Shown: one piece after another, positions 54,452 to 64,000 of the stretch | How the letters are laid out: each line of letters opens with the position of its first letter | Position numbering within the stretch: position 1 is the stretch's first letter | Assembly (NCBI GenBank): GCA_028571685.1 | Contig: CM053143.1 | Coordinates: forward strand, 135,938,829 to 136,002,828 | Source of the DNA: Heterohyrax brucei | Taxonomy: Eukaryota > Chordata > Mammalia > Hyracoidea > Procaviidae | Length of the DNA: 64,000 nt | Direction: 5' to 3' | The notes under the pieces: model-generated | Databases searched by the model: none | What the model saw: only the letters and a program-made list of their open reading frames with translations | What the model was told of the DNA's origin: nothing | Translations under genes and position numbers: made by a program

Positions 54452-54478
54452 TTTGTGTGTGTGTGTATGTGTGTGTGT
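54452..54478. repeat. (TG)n microsatellite
   Basis: TG run broken once by TATG. It encodes nothing; an antisense frame reads HIHTHT through it. Confidence 0.9.
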
Positions 54479-54497
54479 CTCATTAAAGAAGTTCTGT

Positions 54498-54760
54498 CAT
54501 TTTTCTTAGCTGCCATCAAGTCAGCCCCTTGACTCACAGCAACCCTCTGCACAGTTAGACCATAGTAATCAACAGAGTTTCCACTGGCTGATTTTCAGAA
54601 GAAGATTGGCAGGCCTTTCTTCCTAGTCTGGAAGCCCCACTGAAACCTATTCAGCAGCCGAGCAACACAAAAGCCTCCACTAACAGGTGAGTTGTGGTGG
54701 TGCTTGAAGTTGCACTGGTTGAGAATGGAACCGAAGATGGTGGGTGAGAATTCTACCCCC
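54498..54760 (-). mobile_element. RTE-derived composite
   Basis: 'ctgccatcaagtcagcccct' (the 3' tail) joins 'tttccactggctgattttca' and 'ctagtctggaagccccactg', which I recall as RTE 5' sequence. That suggests an internally deleted element. Confidence 0.55.
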
Positions 54761-54887
54761 GAAACCCCATCATCCCTAGAAAGCCTTTAGAAGTCTATAA
54801 AAAAGAAATTGCACTGTCAGTCCCCAGAGTCTCACTGTCTCTGTTATTCTCGTCTGTATATACCCTAATGTCTTTATACGCAAAATA

Positions 54888-55040
54888 CCGAACCCACTGC
54901 CATCGAGTCAATTCCAACTCACAGCAACCCTATAAGACAGAGGACTGCTCCGTAGTTTCCAAGGCACACCTGGCAGATTTGAATTGCCGATCTTTCGGTC
55001 AGTAGACTTAACACTTAACTACTATACCACCAGGGTTTCC
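54888..55040 (-). mobile_element. AfroSINE
   Basis: 'gaacccactgccatcgagtc' to 'actataccaccagggtttcc'. Confidence 0.9.
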
Positions 55041-56349
55041 ATCTTTATGCTAAGCTCTGTTTTTTTTCTGAAGGTGTCTGAGTGTGTCTCTGTGTGGCTA
55101 CCAAGGGTCTAATATGTATGTGTGATGTTCTTCAGTGGATAAAACATCATTACACACTCACAATCAGCTTCTGCCTAGATGCATCTTGAAATTTTAAGCA
55201 ACTGCTCCTGAGAAATTTGGAAAGTTTACCAAAATTCTGAAAATATCTACTTTAAATTGTATATACCACATAGCTTTCTCAAAATAGTTTACAGTTTTGA
55301 CATCTATGTTATGAAGAGAATATGGTAGATATCTGCTATCTATAAAGTAGGGATTTGACTTAAAGGACTCCACCCTTATGCTTTTGAAACCACAACAAAA
55401 CCCTAAAATTTCTCCCCAGAAGGATGAATGAATTTACCAACTATTATGACTTTACAAGACCTTTTTTCTATTTTGAGAGATGTTTTTATTTTCTACTTTT
55501 TCTACCTAGTACTCACAATATCCAGTCATTTCACTGGCTAATATTCATGTCTTTTTGAGATATTACTAGTGCTTTTTAAAAAAAGAAATTCTCGATATCT
55601 TTGGGAAATTAATTTCTGAGTCAGCTTCTCACTTTCCCTCATAGCCCTTTGAAGTCAGTGGGAGCTCTGTGCTTGAATCAGCCCCATGAAGTGCAAGTCA
55701 GAGGAGGAATGGGGCCAACACAAAAATATCCAAACACACAGAGACAGGCTCTTCAGTCTATGATGTGTCCCAAAGGGCTGAGCTCAAAAAATGTTCTAAT
55801 TAAAGAATTCTTCAAGGAAAAAGAAAAGCAGTTGCAAAAAGTGGACAAGAGCTAGTCAAAACAGGAAGGAAAAAAAATCAGCAATTTAAGATGAATTTTA
55901 ATGAAGGCTGATTCCAGATTGCAGAGATTCCTTATACAGTTTGTTGGATAGAAGCAGGCTTGGCCTTGATGATAGTGAAAATACAAGGTTGCCCATTAAG
56001 TAAAATTTTTAATTTAACAAGTATCCTTTTTCCCTCCTAGCACACCACCTCCAGTCTCACTCTGCAAATCTTTTTCTCACTGAAAGCTCAAACTTGACCT
56101 TTAATAATTCATCCCTTTGGGTTAGTCCCCCATTGTTGGTCTTTCATAAAGCAAGCTCTCTAGCAACAAGGCAAGGACTATTGAGTGGCATGTAGTATGG
56201 AGAACAGAAGATAACAGAGCAAGGAAAAGCATTCTGCAGAGTAAATTGCAGGGAGCACTCCCCTTAGTAAGACATAAAACAGATGTAGGAGACATGTTTA
56301 AACATATTGTTAAAAGATATTACTAAAATGCTCTGCACCTCATTTTGGT
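55041..56349. other. No gene seen
   Basis: No recognised repeats; the frame 55649-55855 has no domain. Confidence 0.4.
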
Positions 56350-57090
56350 AAGTGGTATAAGGGGTCTTAAGAGCTAGTGAGCAGCCATCTAAGATGCATC
56401 GGTTGGTTCTAACCTACCTAGAGCAAAGGAAAATGAAGAACACTAACGACACAAGGACAACATTAGCCCAAGGAAAGAAAGGGTCACATAAACCAGAGGC
56501 TGAATCAGCTTGAGATCAGAAGAAGTAGATGGCACCCAGCTACCGCCAATGACTCCCCTAACAGACACGTAATAGGGAGTCCCTGATGAAACAGGAGAAG
56601 AGTAGAGTGCAGAACTCAATTTCTAGTAACAAGTCTAGACTTAATGGTGTGGCTGAGACTGCAAGGACTCTAGAAAGCTTGGTCCCCAGACTCTCTGTTA
56701 GACCAGAACTGAAACCATTCCTGAAGCCAACTCTTTAGACAAAGATTAGAATGGACTATATAGACTGGACGGCAATGCGTTTGGTTGTTTTGTTTCAGTA
56801 AGATGTAAAGTGATGCCCATGAATAGAGTAATTCTTAGCCTCAGCAGATACGTGAGACTAAATGGGCAGCTTCTGCTCAGAAGTGATGAATAGGTAGAAA
56901 GGGACAGGAAATGGTTAAATGGGCATGGGAAATCTAGGGCGGAAAGAAAGAGTGTGCTGTGACATTATAGGGACAGCAACTGGGGTCACATAACAATGTG
57001 TGTATAAATATTTATATGAGAAACTAACTTGAACTGTAGACTTTCACTTAATGCACAATAAAAAAGGGAGAAAGGAAAAATAAAGAATAA
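56350..57090 (+). mobile_element. L1 3' UTR end, truncated
   Basis: 'ccccagactctctgttagac', 'gaagccaactctttagacaa' and the closing 'gagaaactaacttgaactgt' with 'cacttaatgcacaataaaaa' are the same L1 end as at 48970-49334, longer. Confidence 0.72.
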
Positions 57091-57404
57091 AGGTATTGTT
57101 AACCATCTAGAGAATAAACTCCTACATTCTCTTCTGTTGCATTCGCCAATGAAAATATCTGTTCCAGCCGTGTCAACCACCCCCAGCTCTTTGAGAAATG
57201 TTAGAACTATCTGACATCATAGTCCCCTGAAGTCACGTGACAATCTCATTCTGGCCACAGATCCAACCAGGATTAAACACCTGACCCAAGGTGGGCCTCT
57301 CAAATTTTCTTTCCCAAGAACTTAACAGTGGTTCTGTGTTAGCTTGGTAGGGGATGCCAACAACAAAAAAATAAAACAGAGTGGGGGGCTTTAAAAAAAG
57401 AGAA

Positions 57405-57755
57405 ATTGGCTTTCTCGCAGTTCTGGAGGTCAAAAGTTCCAGTCAGGGTCTCAGCCTTGTTGATGCCTTCTAGGGGGCCCTCTCTCCTAGTTTCTGTTGT
57501 CTGCTGGCAATCCTTGGCATTTGGGGGCTCATAGATGCATCTCTCTCCATTTGTCACAAGGTGTCTGTCTGCCCCATTGCTGTTCTGCTCATCTTATAAG
57601 ACACTGCTTAGAAGAAATTAAGCTTTTGATCTACCCTCCTCAGATATGACCTCATTCACATAACAAAAGAAAGCCCCTCTTTCCAAACAAGATCATAATT
57701 ATAGATACAGGCATTAAGACTTTCACATTTCTTTGTTGGGGATACAATTCATACC
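57405..57755 (-). repeat. LTR-like interspersed repeat, family unresolved
   Basis: 'ctcgcagttctggaggtcaa' through 'acctcattcacataacaaaa' to 'gttggggatacaattcatac'. Shares words with 4466-4760 and with the type B repeat. Confidence 0.55.
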
Positions 57756-57899
57756 ATAACTGGGTCCCTAAATGACTGTCTAAAAACATGGAAAACCTTA
57801 GTTGGTCTGTGTATACAAGAACAGGAAGACTCAGGGTTGTGCAGTCTCTATACTCCAACCTATGCATGCAACAGAAGAAACAATTATCCTGTACATAAA

Positions 57900-58121
57900 G
57901 AAGTGGAACAGATGCTTTTAATAATGGATGATCTAATATAATAACAAAAAGACAAACAAATAAATGGGAACTTATAAAAATTAAAAACATTTGTTCATCG
58001 AAAGACTACCAGGAAAATAAAAAGACAAGCTACCAACTGGTAGAATATCTTCAGAAACTATATATATCTGATACAAATCTAATAACTGAAATACATACAA
58101 AACCTCCACAGCTAAACAACA
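57900..58121 (+). mobile_element. L1 ORF2 C-terminal fragment
   Basis: 'acaaataaatgggaacttat', then 'aaaacatttgttcatcgaaa' and 'aactatatatatctgataca', match the L1 segment just before the ORF2 end. Stops throughout. Interrupted at its end by the second mariner copy. Confidence 0.65.
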
Positions 58122-58123
58122 TA

Positions 58124-58683
58124 TGAGGTCTGAAAATTGAGCCCATGAACTTAATTGTTCTAAGTGCTACATACCTCATTGCTGAATATCATTACAGTCT
58201 GCTTCAAAGTACTCCACTTGGGAAGCTATGCACCGATGCCAGCACCTAGTCCACCCTTCAAAGCCTTTCAACTCTTGTTGGAATGGTCACTGCACACAGT
58301 GGCATGGTGGCAAGTTCGCAAACTTAATTGATCCGTTGTCTGTGAGGGAGCTTTTAGTCAGTAAACAAATAACTGTATTGGAACAGCCTCCCTACTCACC
58401 TGATCTGGCCCCTAATGACTTTTGCCATTACCCAAAGATAAACAAAATACTGAAAGGAAGACATTTTGATGACATTCAAGACACTAAGGGTAATACAATG
58501 ACACCTCTGATGGCCATTCCAGAAAAAGAGTTCAAAACTGCTTTGAAGGGTGGACTAGGTGCTAGCGTTGGTGCATAGCTTCCCAGGGGGAGACTACTTC
58601 AAAGGCGACCATAGTGATGTTTGGCAATGAGGTATGTCACATTTTTTCTAGGATGCGTTTGTGAACTTAGTTGTCAGTCTTCA
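58124..58683 (+). mobile_element. Foldback mariner element, copy 2
   Basis: It starts TGAGGTCTG after a TA at 58122-58123 and ends in the matching inverted terminus, with TG (probably a mutated TA) after it. Left arm 58124-58290 is the inverted counterpart of right arm 58505-58683. Same internal junction as copy 1, same orientation, 26 kb away. Confidence 0.86.
58340..58578 (+). pseudogene. Mariner transposase C-terminal remnant, copy 2
   Basis: 'VRELLVSKQITVLEQPPYSP' then DLAPNDF keeps the last catalytic Asp block of mariner transposases. The N-terminal two-thirds are missing and the frame breaks before the end. The open frame beginning at 58228 includes translated left arm and is not a real start. 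Confidence 0.85.
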
Positions 58684-59591
58684 TGTGATTTATCCTTTTA
58701 AACTGAAGACATTTGTTTTCCTTCTTAAGAAAAGATTAAAAGTGGTTCAAACCTTGAGGACACAGAAAGCCCAAGAAGAATAGAGAGTGAGGTCTGCAGA
58801 GCCCGGATTCACTACCCAACAGTGTTGCCTCGTGTGGGGCACTCTTAGGGAAATAAAAACAAAGGGGTTTTTCTTATTTGTCTCATTGCCATGAAAACAA
58901 GTATTATAAATGAGATTCTACACCCAAGAAAACGTTTATAAGTTGTAAGGTCAGGTCAATCTTAACAACATGGAGCATGTTCCAAAATCTATTATCCAAA
59001 ATATAACTCAAATCTCAGCTGAATGCCTCTTTAATTTTTAATAATGAGCATTTGGTGTTCAAGAGGATATAGCATTGTAAACTGAGGCCGCTAATAACCC
59101 TAAGAATTAGCTCCCTTGAAATCAGTGGCAAGAGTGTCCTCTCAGGCTTTTTTCTTTTCTTTTTTTTTTCCCCTTTCCCCCTCCTGACCTTGGTATTCTA
59201 TGACTGCAAATATTGCTGATGCTTTTAATTTCCTAGATTATAGTTCTCCTTAAGTGAGTCAAAGAACAGAAGTTTCTCTCTGGAAACAGCCTCTGATTAA
59301 ACACACTATCTTCATCAATTCACCAGAATCATTGAATCACTCTGCCCTTGACCCCAGGACCTAGATTTGCCTACACAGAGATAATTAAAGGGTGGAGGGG
59401 ACTTAATACTGCAGTTAAATGTGCTCTAGTAACATGACCACTTCAGAAGTACACTTGTCAGCTCTTTTCAGTGGTAGTTGCTGTAAGTAACTTGTACACT
59501 TGTAAGAAGTTAATTGTGCTCTAATAGTATGACCACATACCTGTGTTTGTTACACCCACAGGGCCCTTCGGAGTACCTTACCCAAGGGAAA
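58684..59591. other. No gene seen; pyrimidine run
   Basis: A TTTTCTTTT/CCCC tract lies at about 59148-59183. The sequence 59200-59400 is repeat-free but not otherwise marked. Confidence 0.4.
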
Positions 59592-59800
59592 ACTGAAAAA
59601 CCAGTTGCCATTCAGTCCATTACAACTCGGAGCAACCCTATGTGTGTCAGAACAGAACTATGTTCCTCACTATGGATTTTTGATGGTTGTTTTTTCAGTA
59701 GCTCTCCACACTTTTCTTCAAAGTAGCCTCTGGGTGGGTTGAAACTACCAACCTTTCAGCTGGTAGTTAAATACATGACCATTTGCACTATCCAGGGACT
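59592..59800 (-). mobile_element. AfroSINE, long subtype
   Basis: 'aaaaaccagttgccattcag' to 'tgcactatccagggactcct', with 'ttttgatggttgttttttca' in the middle. Confidence 0.85.
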
Positions 59801-61232
59801 CCTTACCCAAGAGAAGCCCTCAGTAAACATGTATCTGCCTAGACGAAATATTCTAAGCCCTCTAACTAGGATGAGAAGGCATCAAGGAGCTATGAGGAAG
59901 TGTAACTCAGAATGGAGTCAATGTCAACAGCGCCTTTTCACTTATGAGAACTCCTAAGAGGTTGCCGCCAGCCCTTGGAGGTACCCCAGTCTGGTGGGGA
60001 CAGAACCTATTGTCCCCAGTAAGCAAACATTACCTTCAACACAAGCTGCCCAGTTCTTGGAATTCTCCAGGGCAAAACATTTCATCTGTTGACCAAAAGA
60101 ACACTTTCTTCATTCCAAATCTAAAACTGAAATGCATCCTCCCAGTTTACTGTTCAGGGCCTTCCTTATGCCCCAAAAGTAATTTTTGAGACATTCTGTT
60201 TAATTTTCAGTATAGCAGATTCATGAATATTTACCAACAGCAAGCAATGGCCAGGGGGAAACATCAAAAGAGGGCTCAACTTCACTGCATTAGTTTAACA
60301 ATAATGGAAGTTTCAAGAGTCAATGTGCTTTCCTTAGTTCATTATAAATAATATGTCACAGCTTAAAGATCTCAAAGCAGACTACAGAAACCATAATATA
60401 GAGTAAAATAAAGAGAGGAGTGAGAATCTTCTTCTCCGAGAAAAAATAAAAAATCATAGACAGAAGTTAGGAAAATTGCCTATAGGTCAGACAGCGACTT
60501 GGGAAAGAAACTAAGATTGCAATCCAGTTGCTTTCTCTTCCTGGGCTCCCTTTAGTCCTTTGAGCCAAATCTCTAAAGTGGCGTCAGCTTTTCATTTATG
60601 TGTAGATTCCTTTAGTACGTAGATTTCTACTTTCAGACACCAGGCACTTATCTAGGCTCTGGAAAGTCAGCAACAAGCAAAACACAGAGAAGTCCCCACC
60701 CTCATGGAGTTTATATTGTACCAGAGGGAGACAGATGATAACTAATTTAAAAAGGAAGTCTGTAGTATGTCTGGTGGGCATAACTGCTAAGAAGAAAAAT
60801 GAAGTTAAGGATGTTAGAAAGGGGAAGAGAGAGTAGGAAGGTAGGGAAGGCATTACTAGTAAACTGATGCATATTTTCAGAGCCTGTTCTTCATCCCATG
60901 GGTGAGGGAAGCAGTCTTACTCTAAGGTCATGGGGTGGCTTGAACACAATACAAACATTGAATAAGCAGGCGTTTATCAGCCCCATGTACTCACAGACCA
61001 ACACGCCACACAGAGCAATACTAGGTTTGGCCTCAGGAACAGAGTGAACAACCAGGCCTTCAGAGGCATGCTTTGTAGTGACAGGAGGATGGGGTGTCCT
61101 CTGGTTCCCACAGGAGAATGTGATTGATTTGAATAATACTACCGGTTGGCAGCAAACTGAAACCTGCCACTGAAGGGTAAGCTGGCACTGCATCTAGTCT
61201 GTTTGGTAAGGAGCTTTGCTTCACTAGGAAAC
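59801..61232. other. No gene seen; ancient-repeat scrap
   Basis: 'ccccaccctcatggagttta' (60697 on) with 'agggagacagatgataacta' is an ancient mammalian repeat word. No gene recognised. Confidence 0.4.
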
Positions 61233-61641
61233 TGCTATGGAGTGAACTGTGACCCCCCCCAAAATGTGTGCTGGAACCCTAACGCCTATACCTGTGGATA
61301 TAATCCCATTTGGGAACAGGATTTTCTTTGCTCTGTTAATAAAGCTGTATTAGTATAGGCTGGGTCCTAAACCTAATCACTGCTGATTCCTGACAAGAGC
61401 AGAATAGACAGAGAAGTAAGAACAAAGCAAGGGAAGATAGATGCCACATGGAGAGCACCAAGGAACTGAGGAATGCCAGAACTGCTGAAGCTGAGGGAAA
61501 GAAGGATCTCCTCCCAGAGCTGACATACAGCTAAATTCAGACATCTAGCCTCCCGAACTGTGAGAAAATAAATTTCTGTTCTTCAAAGCCTTCCTCTTAT
61601 GGCACATGTATTACAGCAGCACTATCTTCATGAGCAGAACA
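61233..61641 (+). mobile_element. LTR-like element related to family A
   Basis: TGCTATGGAGTG...GAGCAGAACA. 'aactgtgagaaaataaattt' and 'tgtattacagcagcactatc' match the 3' part of the family A LTRs. More diverged, with no duplication found. Confidence 0.6.
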
Positions 61642-63127
61642 GAGAGGGGAACTTGCAGGAAAGCCATTCAGTTTTACTAGCTTTCAAAGCAGCAGGTCAT
61701 ACAGAGCTGTGTAATTTTAGGTTTTATGCCACAATGTGCAAAGATTTGAAGGAAGCTAGTCTGCTGGGAGCACAAAGAGCAGCAGGGCTGGATCACGATG
61801 GGTGAAGGGAGGTGTGCAGGAAACAGAGTCAGAGAGAACAAGAGGCTGGATAAGACTGGGGCTTCCGACCACTGTCAGGGCTCTGACAGGCTGGAACTCG
61901 GAGTGGGATCGAACCCACTGGAGGGAGTGAGGGAATACTCACATGATGAGAATTTAGTAGGCTGAAAAACTGTAAGCAGAAAGACCACAAAGCAGGTGCC
62001 TATATCAAACCAGGCAAGAGAGAGTGGACCAGGAAGAAATGTGCCCACCTCCTGCCTGCCCCCTGCGAGGAACAGGGTTTTCAGAATATTCTTTAGAATC
62101 TCAAAGATAGAGCACTGCTGCAGTTGTATATCACCACTGAGGGAACTGAGGTGATGAGTACAGGGATCCCCTTGAACTATTTTTGCAAGTTCTTCTGAGT
62201 ATATGATAATTTCAAAATAAAAGATTAAAATGGAATTCTTTTGTCAAGTCTAATATGAATGCAAGTATTTTGACCCCTCTTTATTTCCTACCGATAATTT
62301 AAATTATCCTCAGACAATTAGCATTAGTAACATTAGGCTTTGTGAATTGGAAAAAGAAAAAATTTACGGTTACTCTAAAACCAAGACTGTTTTAAGACTC
62401 ATGCTCTATTCTTTTATGAAATTGTTGGACAGAAAGAAATTAGCTTCCATTCTGTTTCAGAAAACACACTATGGAAGCCTAAATTTTATACATAGATCTT
62501 CAAACAGAGTTAGCTGCTTTGGAAAAGAGGGTATCTCAGGCCCACAACACAGACACACTATGGCAGAAAAGGGATGGATGAGATGGTCCATAAACTCTAA
62601 TAGAAAACCCATTAGCTGAATTTCATTAGATTAGCCAAGGAGTATTACTGAGGGCATCAGAAAACCTCAAGTGGGAATGTCAGTGGACTGTGTAATAAAC
62701 AGAGGTGAGATACACCCAGAAGGACAAACAGAAATTCTTTTGTTATTTAAAATAAATGTATTTCTAGTTTGTAACCAGCCACCTACATCTTTGATTATAT
62801 CAGAAAAGTTTCTTGTGTTTCAGAAGAAGACTGTTACTGAGATAAAGAAGCAGGCAGATATTTGGTGGTTTGGTACACAAGTCCCTTGATGAAATGACCC
62901 CCATTTGAGTCTGCCACTGTGCCCAGTATTAAGTATTCCTTTGAGCTAAGGCATTATCTCCCCAGAAGGGCTTTGCAAAAGCTGATAGCTTAGTTCAGCA
63001 CATTAACTTCTCAGTTCCTGGCAATGCATACTAGCTCACTGAAACCTTGGCAAAGCAAGGGCCTGAGAAAAGTAATACAAGTGGGCACTGGCCCAACACC
63101 AGCACGTTTTTATCCTTTTATTGATAA
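61642..63127. other. No gene seen
   Basis: Frames 62347-62619 and 62671-62889 carry no recognised domain; no repeats named. Confidence 0.4.
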
Positions 63128-63345
63128 TACCCTTTACTGAGCTCTTACTATGGGCCAGCTGTTAATTGTCAAACTACCCAGAGGTACCTATTATTACTCT
63201 CATTAAACAGGTTTAATAAATCTCCCAAGGTCCTTAGGTGTAATTAGTCAATCTGGAATTCAAACTCAGCACTTAGCATAGTGCTTGGTACATAGTAGGT
63301 GCTCAGAAAACAATCCATGAACAAATGAATGAATGAAATCTAGGT
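63128..63345 (-). mobile_element. MIR fragments
   Basis: 'gagctcttactatgggccag' is an antisense MIR start. A sense MIR end follows ('gtgcttggtacatagtaggt'). Confidence 0.65.
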
Positions 63346-63724
63346 CTGTCTGACTTTAAAGCTCATATTCTTAACTATGGACGTTTATGAAGTTCTTTCT
63401 AGATCTCTAAGTGGTTTTGCATATGTGATGGTGACTTTGAGATAGAAACAATCCATAGTAGTACATGTCCCAATAAAGTACCCTGCTTTAGGATGCCTCC
63501 TCTTCCCCCACTTGCTCTCTATGACCCCAAAACAATCTGGAGAGAATCTAGAAGATCAAAAACATACAGGGTAGGACATTCCCTTGTCAGGCAGCAGAAA
63601 GGAGCAGGAAGAAGGTCCACTAAGCCATCAGCTATAAGCTGTACAAGGGTTTGGTAGGCAAATGGAATAAAAAACACGGGAACAATAAAACGAGCAGACA
63701 CAAGAGTCCTTCAGGCTTAGTTGG

Positions 63725-63895
63725 ATTCCAAGACCCATTCTTACCAGTTGTATGACTTAACCTTCCCGAAATCATCTGTAAAACAGATGTTTATATCTAC
63801 TTCACTAGCTACGTATGAGATTATATGAGAAAATGTGTGTAAAGCAGGGTGTTTGGGACATAAGAAGTGCTCAGTAAAAGTTAGCTGCCGTCATT
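63725..63895 (+). mobile_element. MIR
   Basis: 'tgtatgacttaaccttcccg' through 'agaagtgctcagtaaaagtt' is a MIR 3' half. Confidence 0.65.
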
Positions 63896-64000
63896 ACTAA
63901 AGAGTAAGATGGTGGCCTCTATGGACAAATGTCCCAATTTGATCTATGGTCCTTAATGGAGCAATAAACCACCAAACTGTCCATACTTGGAAGATATTCA

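Noticed and set aside
58228-58578. 116-codon frame as an intact transposase
   Set aside because: The first third translates the inverted left arm; only the C-terminal mariner block is real, and it is incomplete.

Overview
The window reads as a gene-poor, repeat-rich stretch of a mammalian nuclear genome. Two families place it in Afrotheria, most likely an elephant-lineage species. One is the tRNA-derived AfroSINE, with about 35 copies on both strands that share the conserved head 'taaccaaaaggt' and the tail 'tgagtcggaatcgactcgac'. The other is an RTE LINE with the same 3' tail. The species call rests on recalled family knowledge, not on a search. I find no convincing host protein-coding exon, tRNA, rRNA or CRISPR array.

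The centrepiece is a plus-strand endogenous retrovirus at 20075-28884 (8,810 bp). Its two 443-bp LTRs differ at only two positions. It is flanked by a perfect 6-bp target duplication (GATAAT). It has a lysine-tRNA primer site, a full gag (673 codons), a pro frame with dUTPase, protease and G-patch, a full pol (RT-RNase H-integrase) and a full env (644 codons). Gag-pro and pro-pol are each read by a -1 frameshift, at canonical GGGAAAC and AAATTTT heptamers, and the first is followed by a well-formed H-type pseudoknot. Gag-pro-pol is betaretrovirus type. Env is gammaretrovirus type, with CWLC, a long proline-rich hinge, and a CX6CC motif behind an immunosuppressive-like helix. The one clear inactivating lesion I see is a TAA inside the dUTPase part of pro, which should also silence pol. 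Gag and Env remain translatable on paper.

Left flank (1-20068): LTRs of one 5-bp-duplicating family (69-580, 15738-16233, 19414-19903), one of them nested in an older repeat whose empty version lies at 2740-2925; RTE pieces; a solo class-I-like LTR (6912-7341) inside an AfroSINE; a 230-bp inverted repeat pair (10003-10236 and 11664-11905); two compact hairpins and an AT-rich palindrome; and L1 3' ends.

Right flank (28891-64000): AfroSINEs with pentamer-expanded tails, four more RTE copies, MIR and L1 remnants, and two copies (32094-32662 and 58124-58683) of a rearranged mariner transposon with long foldback arms made from an inverted copy of its own 3' end. Unique stretches hold nothing I can name; 43860-44400 looks like a possible conserved non-coding element.
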